64,000 bases of DNA from Hamadaea sp013361475 (GTDB lineage: Bacteria > Actinomycetota > Actinomycetes > Mycobacteriales > Micromonosporaceae), in contig NZ_JBFAHM010000005.1 of the NCBI RefSeq assembly GCF_040654195.1, positions 515,758 to 579,757 on the forward strand, read 5' to 3'. This document shows, piece after piece, positions 54,953-62,598 of this stretch. Every line of letters starts with the position of its first letter. Within the stretch, counting starts at the first letter, position 1. The translations under genes were made by a program, and so were the position numbers. The notes beneath the pieces are model-generated. The model was not told the DNA's origin and ran no database searches. It was given only the letters and a program-made list of their open reading frames with translations.

Positions 54953-55501
54953 ATGACCACGACGCTGCTGGATCTCAAGCTCGACCGCGCGTTCGGGCAT
55001 CTGGACGTCAACGCCAACGGCCACATCGAGCACGATGACGTCGTGGCGCTCGTGGCCCGGCTCGTGGCCGGATTCCGGGAGACGCCGGCGAGCCCGAAGG
55101 CGAAGGCGCTGGCCGACGGCTTCGAGGAGTTCTGGCAGTCGCTACTCGTCGCGGTGGACGCCGACGGCGACCGGCGGCTGACGCCAGAGGAGTGGAACGT
55201 CGGGATGGTCCGGGCCTTCGTCGACGCCGACAGCGGGTTCGACCGCCGGTTCCGGCCCGCCGTCGAGGCCGTGCTGCGGCTGGCCGACGCGGACGACGAC
55301 GGCCGTCTCGGCTTTGACGAATTTCAGACAATGCAGAAGGCGTTCGGCACTCGACCGGCGGATGCGCGGGAGGCCTTCGACCACCTCGACGCCGACGGCG
55401 ACGGCGTCCTCACGGTCGAGGAATTGATTACCGCCGCCCGTCGTTACTACACCGGTCAGGGCGGGGCCGCCGGCGACTGGCTCTTCGGAAAGATCGGCTG
55501 A
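54953..55501 (+). CDS. Four EF-hand calcium-binding protein (calerythrin-like)
   Basis: 182 aa, no signal peptide. EF-hand loops at about 18-29 (DVNANGHIEHDD), 69-80 (DADGDRRLTPEE), 112-123 (DADDDGRLGFDE) and 146-157 (DADGDGVLTVEE). Loop 2 has Arg at position 6, where Gly is usual, so it may bind calcium poorly. Cytoplasmic calcium buffering or signalling is expected. Confidence 0.88.
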   Translation: MTTTLLDLKLDRAFGHLDVNANGHIEHDDVVALVARLVAGFRETPASPKAKALADGFEEFWQSLLVAVDADGDRRLTPEEWNVGMVRAFVDADSGFDRRFRPAVEAVLRLADADDDGRLGFDEFQTMQKAFGTRPADAREAFDHLDADGDGVLTVEELITAARRYYTGQGGAAGDWLFGKIG

Positions 55502-55541
55502 CCTCGTTTCCGGCAACGACGCCGGGGGTACGGGGCCGCGC

Positions 55542-55781
55542 ATGTCCGAGCCGCGCGACGCGAGAAGCGCGTTGAACCTGCGGCTGGTGCTGGCCAGTTT
55601 CGGACTGATCTTCACGCTGCCGCTGGCGGTGTGGACGGCGGTGGCGGGATACCCAGTACCGGCTATCCTGCTAGGCGCGCTGGCGCTCGTCGCCTTCGTC
55701 GACCTGATAGTGATCCAGGCACGTCGGCGTCGTCGGCATCGCGAGGAGCCGCCCGGTACGCAGCACTCGCTGTTCGAATAG
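55542..55781 (+). CDS. DUF6343 small membrane protein
   Basis: 79 aa with two transmembrane helices (about 15-36 and 41-59) and a basic RRRRRHRE stretch, matching the DUF6343 pattern. Function unknown. Start ATG at 55542, 40 bases after the EF-hand stop, likely cotranscribed. Confidence 0.7.
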   Translation: MSEPRDARSALNLRLVLASFGLIFTLPLAVWTAVAGYPVPAILLGALALVAFVDLIVIQARRRRRHREEPPGTQHSLFE

Positions 55782-55907
55782 CGGGGTGCGGCGTGGCGCG
55801 ACGGGGATCACAGAAAACCGAGCACGCGTACGCCAAGATCGGGGAACATACCCGTCGGCGACTTTGTTCGTTAAGCCACCCAGACCATGTGGGGAGGAGG
55901 ACAAGCA

Positions 55908-56210
55908 ATGGCCACCATGACTGACTACGACGCCCCGCGGCGTCCCCTCGGCGACCTCGAGGAGGACAGCCTGGAGGAGCTCAAGTCGCGTCGCACGTCG
56001 GCCCAGTCGCCGTCCGTGGATGTCGACGAGACCGAGGCGGCGGAGGGCTTCGAGCTTCCGGGGGCAGACCTCTCGGACGAGGAGCTGACCGTCACGGTCG
56101 TCCCGATGCGGGCCGACGAGTTCCGCTGCTCGCGGTGCTTCCTGGTGCACCACCGCAGCCAGCTCGCCAAGCAGAAGGGCGACGACCTCATCTGCTCCGA
56201 GTGCGCCTGA
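55908..56210 (+). CDS. DUF4193 zinc-ribbon protein
   Basis: 100 aa. Conserved across Actinobacteria. Acidic N-terminal half, then a zinc ribbon with Cys74-x2-Cys77 (CSRC) and Cys96-x2-Cys99 (CSEC). GGAGGACAAGCA lies before the ATG. Function unknown; probably a small regulatory or RNA/ribosome-associated protein. Confidence 0.85.
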   Translation: MATMTDYDAPRRPLGDLEEDSLEELKSRRTSAQSPSVDVDETEAAEGFELPGADLSDEELTVTVVPMRADEFRCSRCFLVHHRSQLAKQKGDDLICSECA

Positions 56211-56272
56211 TCACGCAGGCGTGACGGCCCCCGGCCGATGACGACCGAGCGGCGCGATCGGGGCGGTGACGA

Positions 56273-57280
56273 TCAGGCGTGCAGGACCGCGACACCGTCG
56301 ACGCGGTCCTCGGCCAGATCCGTCAGCGCCCGATCCGCTTGGCTCAACGCGTACCCGATGGTGTGCACGCGGAGCCGGTGCCGCGCCGCGAGGGAGAGGA
56401 ACTCGCGGCCGTCGTCGCGGGTGTTCGCCGTGACGCTGCGTAGCGTGCGCTCGTAGAAGAGGTGCTGCTCGTAGCGCAACGGCGGGATGTCGGACAGATG
56501 GATGCCGGCGACGGCTAGCGTGCCGCCGCGATCGAGTGCCGCCAGGGCGACGGGGACCAGATCCCCGACCGGGGCGAAGAGGATCGCGGAGTCCAGCCGT
56601 TCCGGCGGCCGCTCGCCCGCGCCCGTCGCGGACGCCGCGCCGAGCGAGAGCGCGAGTTCTTGCGCGGCCTTCGACCGGGTCATGACGTGTACGCGTGCAC
56701 CCAGCGCGATGGCGAGCTGAGCGGTGAGGTGGGCCGACCCGCCGAACCCGTACACCCCCAGTACGCCGCCCGGCGGCACCTCGCTCAATCGCAGCGCCCG
56801 GTAGCCGATGATCCCGGCGCACAACAACGGCGCGACCTCCTCGTCCGGGTAATTCTCCGGCAGGTGGTACGCGTAGTCGGCGGGGACGACGGCGTACTGC
56901 GCGTAACCACCGTCGGCGTCCCAGCCGGTGTAGCGGGAGTCGGGGCACAGGTTCTCCGCGCCCCGCTTGCAGTACGCGCATTCGCCACAGGTATGCCGCA
57001 GCCAGGCGACCCCGGCCCGATCCCCGAGTGCGAACCCCTGGGCGTCGGGTCCCAGGCCGACGACCTGGCCGACGATCTCGTGCCCCGGGACCACCGGCGA
57101 CCGGTGTGGCGGCAGATCCCCCTCGGCGACGTGCAGATCGGTACGGCACACCGCGCAGACGCTGACCCGCAGGAGCAGCTCACCGGGGCCGGGTTCGGGA
57201 ACGGGCCGCTCGGTCAGCCGCACCGGCCCGGTACGCATCGGCCCCGGCCGGGTCACCTCCCAGGCGGTCATCGTCTCCAT
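56273..57280 (-). CDS. Zinc-dependent alcohol dehydrogenase
   Basis: 335 aa. Catalytic zinc Cys in VCAVCRTD (about 44) and GHEIVG (about 67-72), structural zinc four-Cys loop HTCGECAYCKRGAENLCPD (about 96-114) and NAD(P) site GVYGFGGSAH (about 180-189). Cytosolic alcohol/aldehyde interconversion. Start ATG at 57280 with GGATGAGG upstream; ATG 57271 is possible. Context gives no substrate. Confidence 0.88.
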   Translation of the reverse strand: METMTAWEVTRPGPMRTGPVRLTERPVPEPGPGELLLRVSVCAVCRTDLHVAEGDLPPHRSPVVPGHEIVGQVVGLGPDAQGFALGDRAGVAWLRHTCGECAYCKRGAENLCPDSRYTGWDADGGYAQYAVVPADYAYHLPENYPDEEVAPLLCAGIIGYRALRLSEVPPGGVLGVYGFGGSAHLTAQLAIALGARVHVMTRSKAAQELALSLGAASATGAGERPPERLDSAILFAPVGDLVPVALAALDRGGTLAVAGIHLSDIPPLRYEQHLFYERTLRSVTANTRDDGREFLSLAARHRLRVHTIGYALSQADRALTDLAEDRVDGVAVLHA

Positions 57281-57296
57281 GACCTCATCCTGGCCC

Positions 57297-57647
57297 TCAG
57301 ACGGGACGTCTGCCCGGGAATCCGCACTCCACCCGGTGATACCACTCGATGTCGTCGTCGCCTTCGAGCCAGCACCACAGAACTTCGCGGCCGTCGCGTA
57401 CGCCGGGGAAGTCCAGGAGGACCGGGGCGTAGCCCTTGACCTGGATGTCCTGCTCGGCGATCTCCTCCAGCAGGGCGTGCAGCCGCGCTTCCAGCGCCTT
57501 CGCCTCCGGCAGCCCGCCGAGCGGGCTCGCACCCTCGGTGGCGAGGTCGGCCGTCAGCTCGGCCAGATCCGCTCGGGCCGCGATCAACTCGTCGATGCGC
57601 GGCCGCACCTCGGCGTACCGGCGACGGGCCTCCTCCAGCGTGAACAC
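57297..57647 (-). CDS. DUF2203 protein
   Basis: 116 aa from a GTG at 57647 with GAAGG upstream. Helical N-terminal part FTLEEARRRYAEVRPRIDELI and C-terminal RDGREVLWCWLEGDDDIEWYH match DUF2203. Function unknown. It lies between the dehydrogenase and a 2'-5' ligase-like gene on the same strand, spacing of about 14 bases on each side, so an operon is likely. Confidence 0.82.
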   Translation of the reverse strand: MFTLEEARRRYAEVRPRIDELIAARADLAELTADLATEGASPLGGLPEAKALEARLHALLEEIAEQDIQVKGYAPVLLDFPGVRDGREVLWCWLEGDDDIEWYHRVECGFPGRRPV

Positions 57648-57661
57648 GCCTTCATTATGGG

Positions 57662-58174
57662 TCACAACGGGGTGTAGAGGCCTCGCGCGTGGTCGGCGAC
57701 GGCCGCCCCGGTGACGGTCGCCTCGATCGGCAGCACGTCCAGGCACAACCGCAGCGCCTCGGTCAGCTTCACCAGCGGCACCCGCATGGACAGTGTGCAG
57801 TGTGGAACCCAGCGCCCCGGCCGGTACAGCTCGGACGTCTCGATCCCGGCCGCCGCCAGCCGGTCGTGCACCGCGGCGTGATGCCCCAGCAGCTCCGGGG
57901 TGGGCACCGGGCCGAGCCACAGCACCCGGCCCAGAAACTGTCCGATGTAGTCCAGGCTCACCCGTAGCGGCGGCGCGGCGTCCAGCCCGCTCAGCGCGGC
58001 CACGACGGCGTCCGCGTCCAGCCGCTCCGCGCCGGTCAGCGAGATGTGCGGGCGATGCTTGCGGTGGGTCAGGTCCCGCAGGGTGGGGACGCCGGCGGTT
58101 TCCAGGGCATCCCACACATTTCGTACGCGTTGCGTCGCGACCGGGTCCAGGTACAGCTCCAACGCGGCGACCAC
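57662..58174 (-). CDS. 2'-5' RNA ligase-superfamily protein
   Basis: 170 aa from a GTG at 58174. Two HxS/T motifs are visible, PHISLTG (about 42-48) and PHCTLSM (about 124-130), the catalytic signature of 2H phosphoesterases/2'-5' RNA ligases. Natural substrate unknown; bacterial members act on RNA ends or cyclic nucleotides. First gene of the run to 56273. TACTGT ends seven bases before the start, so it may be leaderless. Confidence 0.85.
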   Translation of the reverse strand: MVAALELYLDPVATQRVRNVWDALETAGVPTLRDLTHRKHRPHISLTGAERLDADAVVAALSGLDAAPPLRVSLDYIGQFLGRVLWLGPVPTPELLGHHAAVHDRLAAAGIETSELYRPGRWVPHCTLSMRVPLVKLTEALRLCLDVLPIEATVTGAAVADHARGLYTPL

Positions 58175-58295
58175 GGCACGGACAGTACTCCTCCGTTCGA
58201 GTGACGACGGCGTGGCGTGCGGCAGTTACACGAAACCACCGTATACGGACCTTAACCTCCAAAGCTTAGAAGCCATATCAATCAGGGTGGTAAGT

Positions 58296-59054
58296 GTGCG
58301 TATTTCATGGATGGGTCGCGGTGCGGCGACCCTGGCGGCGGGCCTCATATTCCTCCTGGGCAGCGCCCAGGCGGCGTCGGCGGCCGCGACGATCGAGATC
58401 AACCCGGGCAACGTCCCCACGACCGCCACGGGCTTCGGCACCCATCAGTGCGGCGACTTCGGCGGCGGTCCGCTGCCGGGCCAGGACATCTGGGTCTTCG
58501 TCCTGCCCGAGCCCAACATCCAGGGCGAGTTCACCTCCGTGACGCTGACCTTCACGGACGCCGCCAACGTGCAGCACACGCTGACGATCCCGGACGACGG
58601 CGGGGCGATCGTCGACGACAACGGCACGAGCAAGGCCTGGATCGCCACGCCGGCCGGGTGGACGCTCGTCAACGGCAGCGCCGACATCACCGGGACCGAC
58701 CCGAATAACGCGCACTTCAACCTGACCCACACCTGCCCCGCGAGCGTCGGGTCGAGCCCGAGCCCGAGTCCGACCAGCGCCAGCCCGAGCCCGTCGGTCA
58801 GCATCTCGCCCATCGGCGGCAGCATGTCGGCGACGCCTTCGGAGTCGACTCCGCCGACCGGGAGCGAGTCGCCGACGCCCGGTCAGTCCACGTCGTCCGG
58901 CGGCACGCCGGTGCCGAGCGGCTCGGTCAACACCGGCGGCGGTGGCAGCGCGGTCAGCATGAGCAGCGTCTTCCTCGGCGGGGGTGCGCTGCTCGGCGCG
59001 GTCGCCGGCATCGGGTTCCTCCTGCTGGCCCGCCAGCGCCGTGATCTGGCCTAG
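58296..59054 (+). CDS. Secreted cell-surface protein with C-terminal anchor
   Basis: 252 aa. The GTG at 58296 has AGGGTGG upstream; M at 58311 is an alternative. A signal peptide (about 1-29) precedes a compact beta-rich domain (about 30-150, two Cys at THQCGD and THTCPA). A Ser/Pro/Thr-rich stalk follows, then GSVNTGGGGS, one helix (about 226-246) and the tail RQRRDLA. This stalk-helix-basic tail layout is that of sortase substrates, but LPxTG is absent; NTGGGG sits in its place. A class F sortase gene follows. Confidence 0.75.
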   Translation: MRISWMGRGAATLAAGLIFLLGSAQAASAAATIEINPGNVPTTATGFGTHQCGDFGGGPLPGQDIWVFVLPEPNIQGEFTSVTLTFTDAANVQHTLTIPDDGGAIVDDNGTSKAWIATPAGWTLVNGSADITGTDPNNAHFNLTHTCPASVGSSPSPSPTSASPSPSVSISPIGGSMSATPSESTPPTGSESPTPGQSTSSGGTPVPSGSVNTGGGGSAVSMSSVFLGGGALLGAVAGIGFLLLARQRRDLA

Positions 59055-59067
59055 CGGTTCTCGTGAT

Positions 59068-59096
59068 CGGGGGACCGGGCCTCGGCCCGGCCCCCG
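59068..59096. terminator. Hairpin between surface protein and sortase genes
   Basis: CGGGGG-A-CCGGGCC pairs with GGCCCGG-CCCCCG around a two-base loop with one bulge. It could lower sortase expression relative to its substrate. Confidence 0.5.
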
Positions 59097-59148
59097 ACCC
59101 GCCGTGCCGCCGACGCGTACGCGTCATCGAGCCGACCGCCGCGGCACG

Positions 59149-59805
59149 ATGTTCCGAGTCGGCTGGTGGCTGGCCTGCCTGGCGCTGATGGCGGCCGGCG
59201 GCTGGGGGATCGGCCAGCTCGCCACCGCCGCCCACAAGCCGGGTACGCCCCCGCCGCTGCCCGCTCAGGTCCTCGCACTCCCGTCCGGTGGGCTGGCCCA
59301 GCCGCCGACCGGGCCGGGCGCGCTGACGCGGTCCGTTCCCCGGAAGATCATCATTCCGAAGATCGGGCTGCGAGCCTGGATCGAGCAGATCGGACTCCGT
59401 CCGGACGGGGCCATCGCCACCCCGTCCTACGAGCGGGCCAACCACGCCTCCTGGTACAAGCTCGGTCCGACGCCGGGCGAGGCCGGCGCGGCGGTGATCA
59501 TCGGCCACGTGGACACCAAGAAGAGCGTCGGCGTCTTCTACTACCTGACCCGCCTGCGTCCGGGCGACGAGGTCGAAGTCGAACGCGAGGACCGGACGAC
59601 CGCCGTGTTCACCATCGAGATGATGGAGTCCTTCCCGAAGGCGGCCTTCCCCGCCGACCGCGTGTACGCCGGTGGCTCGACGCCCGAACTCCGGCTGATC
59701 ACCTGCGGCGGACGCTACAACGCGAAGACCCACTCGTACTCCGACAACATCGTCGTCTTCGCCCGGTTGACCGGCGTACGCCCACCGCCGCCGCCGCAAG
59801 TCTGA
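59149..59805 (+). CDS. Class F sortase
   Basis: 218 aa. One N-terminal transmembrane helix (about 3-25). The sortase barrel has the catalytic pair His120 (IIGHVDT) and Cys186 (LITCGG). The sequence after Cys is GGRYNAKTHSYSDNIVV. At C+9, where class F members such as the Propionibacterium SrtF type usually have Arg, this protein has His, so catalysis may be altered. It would join the surface protein at 58296 to the cell wall; motif preference is unknown. Start ATG at 59149 chosen because the earlier frame has no signal. Confidence 0.85.
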   Translation: MFRVGWWLACLALMAAGGWGIGQLATAAHKPGTPPPLPAQVLALPSGGLAQPPTGPGALTRSVPRKIIIPKIGLRAWIEQIGLRPDGAIATPSYERANHASWYKLGPTPGEAGAAVIIGHVDTKKSVGVFYYLTRLRPGDEVEVEREDRTTAVFTIEMMESFPKAAFPADRVYAGGSTPELRLITCGGRYNAKTHSYSDNIVVFARLTGVRPPPPPQV

Positions 59806-59901
59806 TCACCGGCGGGTGATGTGGGGTTGACCTGGAGTGGGCCGATCACCAACCATCGGCACAACGGATCAATCCGGACAATTCATTCGAGGTGATCGGG
59901 C

Positions 59902-61062
59902 ATGACGAAGGTGTCCCGGCGAGCCGCTCTCGGGGGTGGGCTCGCGCTCGTGGCCGCGCCGTTCCTGTGGGCCGGGCATCCGGCCGCGGCCGCCCGTCCG
60001 CGTACGGAGTCGGGCATGCAGGGACCGGTGCGGCTGGGCGTCCTCACGCATCAGACCGGGCCGCTGGCCGCGTACGCCCAACGGCAGCTGCTCGGCGTGC
60101 GTACGCGGGCCGACCAGGTCAACGCCGCCGGCGGGCACGGTTCGGCCCCCGAGATCGAACTTCTCGTCCGCGAGGCGGGCGCGGACGAGAAGTCGGCCGC
60201 CACGGCGGCTTCAGCGTTGCTGGACGAAGGGGTGCACGCCGTCATCGCCGCGACCGCGCCTTGGCTGACCGAGGCCGCCGCCGGGCAGTGCACGCTCGGC
60301 TGCGTACCGGTGATCGCCCCGGTGACGGGCATTGTCCCGACCGGCCCGTACGCCTTCCAGTCCGCACCGTCCGCGGCGCAGGTTCTGCGTACGGCGTTGG
60401 GGGCGGCGAAGAAGGCCGGGGCGAGCAAGCTCGGGCACCTCGCCACGGACAAGCTCGCGTCCCCGCCGATCGTCGACCTCGTCCAGACCGAGGCGGCCAA
60501 CCAGGGCCTGAGCATCGCCGGATTCGAGCCCGTCCCCGTCGACGCGACGGACCTGAAGGACGCCGTCGGCAAGCTCGTCGCGGCCAAGCCGGACGTGCTG
60601 GTGATCAGCGCACTGCCGCCCCAGAGCGGGGCGGCCGTCCGGGACGCGCGCGCCGGCGGCTGGACCGGCCCGATCGTGCTCACACCGGAAGGCGTGCACC
60701 CCTCGTTCCACTCGACGGCGGGGGACGCTGCTGACGGCGTACAAGCGGTGAGTCCATGGCTGCCGGTCGCGGACTCGGCACCGGACAGCGTGCCGAACCT
60801 GGCCACGGTCCGGCGGTTCGCCGAGGCGTTCGCGCCGAACGGGCCCGCGAACCCGGCGGCCGGATTCGGCGCGGACGCCGTGGCGCTGACGCACCAGGCG
60901 TTCCTCGGGCATCGCGACCGCAAGATGGCCCGCGAGCAGCTGGAGAACGCTTGCTGCGTAGGGGTTTGCGGGGTCTACAACCTGACCGCCGCCGATCACG
61001 GCGGGCTGGCCGACGACGCCCTCACCGTGCTCACCTCGAAGTCGGGGAAGTGGAGCGTCTGA
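59902..61062 (+). CDS. Orphan periplasmic-binding-protein-like lipoprotein or Tat-exported protein
   Basis: 386 aa. The N-terminus has a twin-arginine-like KVSRRAALGGG motif and a hydrophobic core (about 12-32), with no lipobox Cys. A type 1 periplasmic-binding fold (Peripla_BP_6, branched-chain amino acid type) follows: RLGVLTHQTGPLAAYAQRQLLGV near 44-66, then ATAPWLTEAAAGQ and GWTGPIVLTPEGV. No permease or ATPase genes are adjacent, so uptake partners must be elsewhere or the protein is a sensor. Four cysteines near residues 351-357 are unusual for the family. Confidence 0.75.
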   Translation: MTKVSRRAALGGGLALVAAPFLWAGHPAAAARPRTESGMQGPVRLGVLTHQTGPLAAYAQRQLLGVRTRADQVNAAGGHGSAPEIELLVREAGADEKSAATAASALLDEGVHAVIAATAPWLTEAAAGQCTLGCVPVIAPVTGIVPTGPYAFQSAPSAAQVLRTALGAAKKAGASKLGHLATDKLASPPIVDLVQTEAANQGLSIAGFEPVPVDATDLKDAVGKLVAAKPDVLVISALPPQSGAAVRDARAGGWTGPIVLTPEGVHPSFHSTAGDAADGVQAVSPWLPVADSAPDSVPNLATVRRFAEAFAPNGPANPAAGFGADAVALTHQAFLGHRDRKMAREQLENACCVGVCGVYNLTAADHGGLADDALTVLTSKSGKWSV

Positions 61063-61107
61063 AACAGGGTCTGGCGCCGCTGCAACAAACGCGTTAAAGT
61101 CTCCGAC

Positions 61108-61153
61108 AACGCTCGTCCGGACGGTTTCCCCCGTGATCGCCCGGACGAGCGTT
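61108..61153. terminator. Terminator hairpin
   Basis: AACGCTCGTCCGG (61108-61120) and CCGGACGAGCGTT (61141-61153) give a perfect 13-bp stem with a 20-base loop between the convergent SBP and kynA genes. Confidence 0.65.
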
Positions 61154-61164
61154 CCACGTCTGGG

Positions 61165-61923
61165 TCACAGCTCGTTGCGAACGGCCCAGAGCTCGGGAAA
61201 CGGCCGGTCGTGGACGGTCTTGGCGAGCCAGCTCGCGCCGGCCGAGCCGCCGCTGCCGGGCTTGTCGCCCATGACGCGCCAGACCGCGGTGAGATGCAAC
61301 TGCCGCCAGCGGATGAAGCGCTCGGCGATCTCCATCAGCACCTCGCCGAGCTCGTAGAGGTCCGGCTGTTCCGATCCACTGTAGACGTCCAGCCAGGTCG
61401 TGCCGCGCCGGGCGAGGACGGCCTTCGCGGCGTCGTCGAGGCTCGGCTCGGCCAGCTGCTTCTCCAGGTCGGCGACGACCGACGGCATCTCCGCGTGCGG
61501 GCAGATCATCCCGGGTCGCTTATTGCCCAGCAGGAACTCCAGGTGCCGGTAGCCGTAGGACTGGAAACCGGACGCCTCGCCGAACGCGTCCCGGAACGCC
61601 CCGAACTCGTTCGGCGTCAGCGTGGCGAGAAGCTGCCACGAGCTGACGAGCACGTCCTGCGCGCTGGTCGAGCGGCGCAACGTCCTGGTCGCCGCGCGGA
61701 CGTCGTCGGCGTCGAGCTGCGTCCGCGCGGTCTCCCACTCGTGGCGGAGCAGCGTGAACAGCAGCTCCATCACCTGGGTGGCGACGATGAACGAGTACTC
61801 GGCGGGGCTCTGCGTCCGCGGGGTCTGCAGCGACAGCAGCGTCTCGATGTGGGTGTAGTCCGCGTAGGGGGTCGTCCCCTCGAACTGCACCTTCGGGCCG
61901 CTACCTCGTCTGCCGTAGACCAT
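61165..61923 (-). CDS. kynA: Tryptophan 2,3-dioxygenase
   Basis: 252 aa. Heme-ligand His210 in LHLTAV, with the family motif MGDKPGSGGSAG after it; YADYTHIETLL and GFQSYGYRHLEFLLGNK are further TDO signatures. It opens the indole ring of tryptophan to N-formylkynurenine in the cytosol. ATG at 61923. The gene is divergent from an AsnC regulator and lies 0.7 kb from kynU, so it belongs to a kynurenine pathway segment. Confidence 0.92.
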   Translation of the reverse strand: MVYGRRGSGPKVQFEGTTPYADYTHIETLLSLQTPRTQSPAEYSFIVATQVMELLFTLLRHEWETARTQLDADDVRAATRTLRRSTSAQDVLVSSWQLLATLTPNEFGAFRDAFGEASGFQSYGYRHLEFLLGNKRPGMICPHAEMPSVVADLEKQLAEPSLDDAAKAVLARRGTTWLDVYSGSEQPDLYELGEVLMEIAERFIRWRQLHLTAVWRVMGDKPGSGGSAGASWLAKTVHDRPFPELWAVRNEL

Positions 61924-62024
61924 GACCCCATCAAACCGCTCCTCGGTGCGGTCTTTGAAGGGCCGTCGCCGCTCGTTACGGCCTTTTGATCTTGTTGTCG
62001 GCAGGGATTCGGCCGATGGCGGTT

Positions 62025-62030
62025 TACGAT
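62025..62030 (+). promoter_or_regulatory. -10 element of AsnC-type gene
   Basis: TACGAT ends six bases before the GTG at 62037; no ribosome binding site, so leaderless. Confidence 0.5.
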
Positions 62031-62036
62031 CGTTAA

Positions 62037-62471
62037 GTGGACCCGGTGGACTGGCATATTCTGGACGAACTGCAACGAGACGCCCGGCTCTCGTTCAACG
62101 AACTGTCCCGGCGCGTGAACCTCTCCGCGCCCGCCGTCGCCGAACGCGTACGCCGCCTGCAGGAGACCGGAGTGATCACCGGCTACCACGCGCACGTCGA
62201 CCTCGCCAAGGCCGGAAGACAGGCCACCGCGCTCATCCGGATGCACTGCTACGGGCCGACCTGCCTGCTCCGGGAACCGGCCGTCGCCGACTGGCCCGAA
62301 GTCCTCCAAATGCACCGGGTCAGCGGCGACGCCTGCTGCGCGCTCAAGGTCTCCGTGGCGTCGATGGCTGACCTCGAACGCTTCATCGACCGGCTCGCCG
62401 GCTACGGGCGGCCCTCCACTGCGATGATCCTCTCCAGCCCGATCACGTGGCGTCCCGTCACGCCCCTCTAG
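62037..62471 (+). CDS. Lrp/AsnC-family regulator of tryptophan catabolism
   Basis: 144 aa. N-terminal helix-turn-helix (about 4-45, LDELQRDARLSFNELSRRVNLSAPAVAERVRRLQ) and a ligand-binding RAM domain. AsnC proteins sense amino acids; its position between divergent kynA and convergent kynU suggests it controls tryptophan breakdown, which is an inference. The mRNA is probably leaderless. Confidence 0.87.
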   Translation: MDPVDWHILDELQRDARLSFNELSRRVNLSAPAVAERVRRLQETGVITGYHAHVDLAKAGRQATALIRMHCYGPTCLLREPAVADWPEVLQMHRVSGDACCALKVSVASMADLERFIDRLAGYGRPSTAMILSSPITWRPVTPL

Positions 62472-62475
62472 CCCT

Positions 62476-62529
62476 CGGGGCGTGATCATTGCGCCAGCTC
62501 TCCCGCCGGGGCGTGATCATTGCGCCAGC
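62476..62529. repeat. Partial duplication of the 73-bp element end
   Basis: The 23-bp sequence CGGGGCGTGATCATTGCG... occurs at 62476-62498 and again at 62507-62529, where it forms the left end of the full 73-bp element. Only this end is duplicated. Confidence 0.85.
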
Positions 62530-62586
62530 CACGCTGCTTCGCCGGGCAATTCGCCCGTTTATTCAGCATGGCTGACGCGATGATCA
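62514..62586. repeat. 73-bp palindromic element, copy 2
   Basis: Same length and ends as copy 1 at 17187. The outer arms begin TGATCATTGCGCCAGCC; the inner stem differs from copy 1 (CGGGC/GCCCG). It lies between the AsnC and kynU stops (convergent). Confidence 0.85.
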
Positions 62587-62598
62587 TGGAATGAGGCG

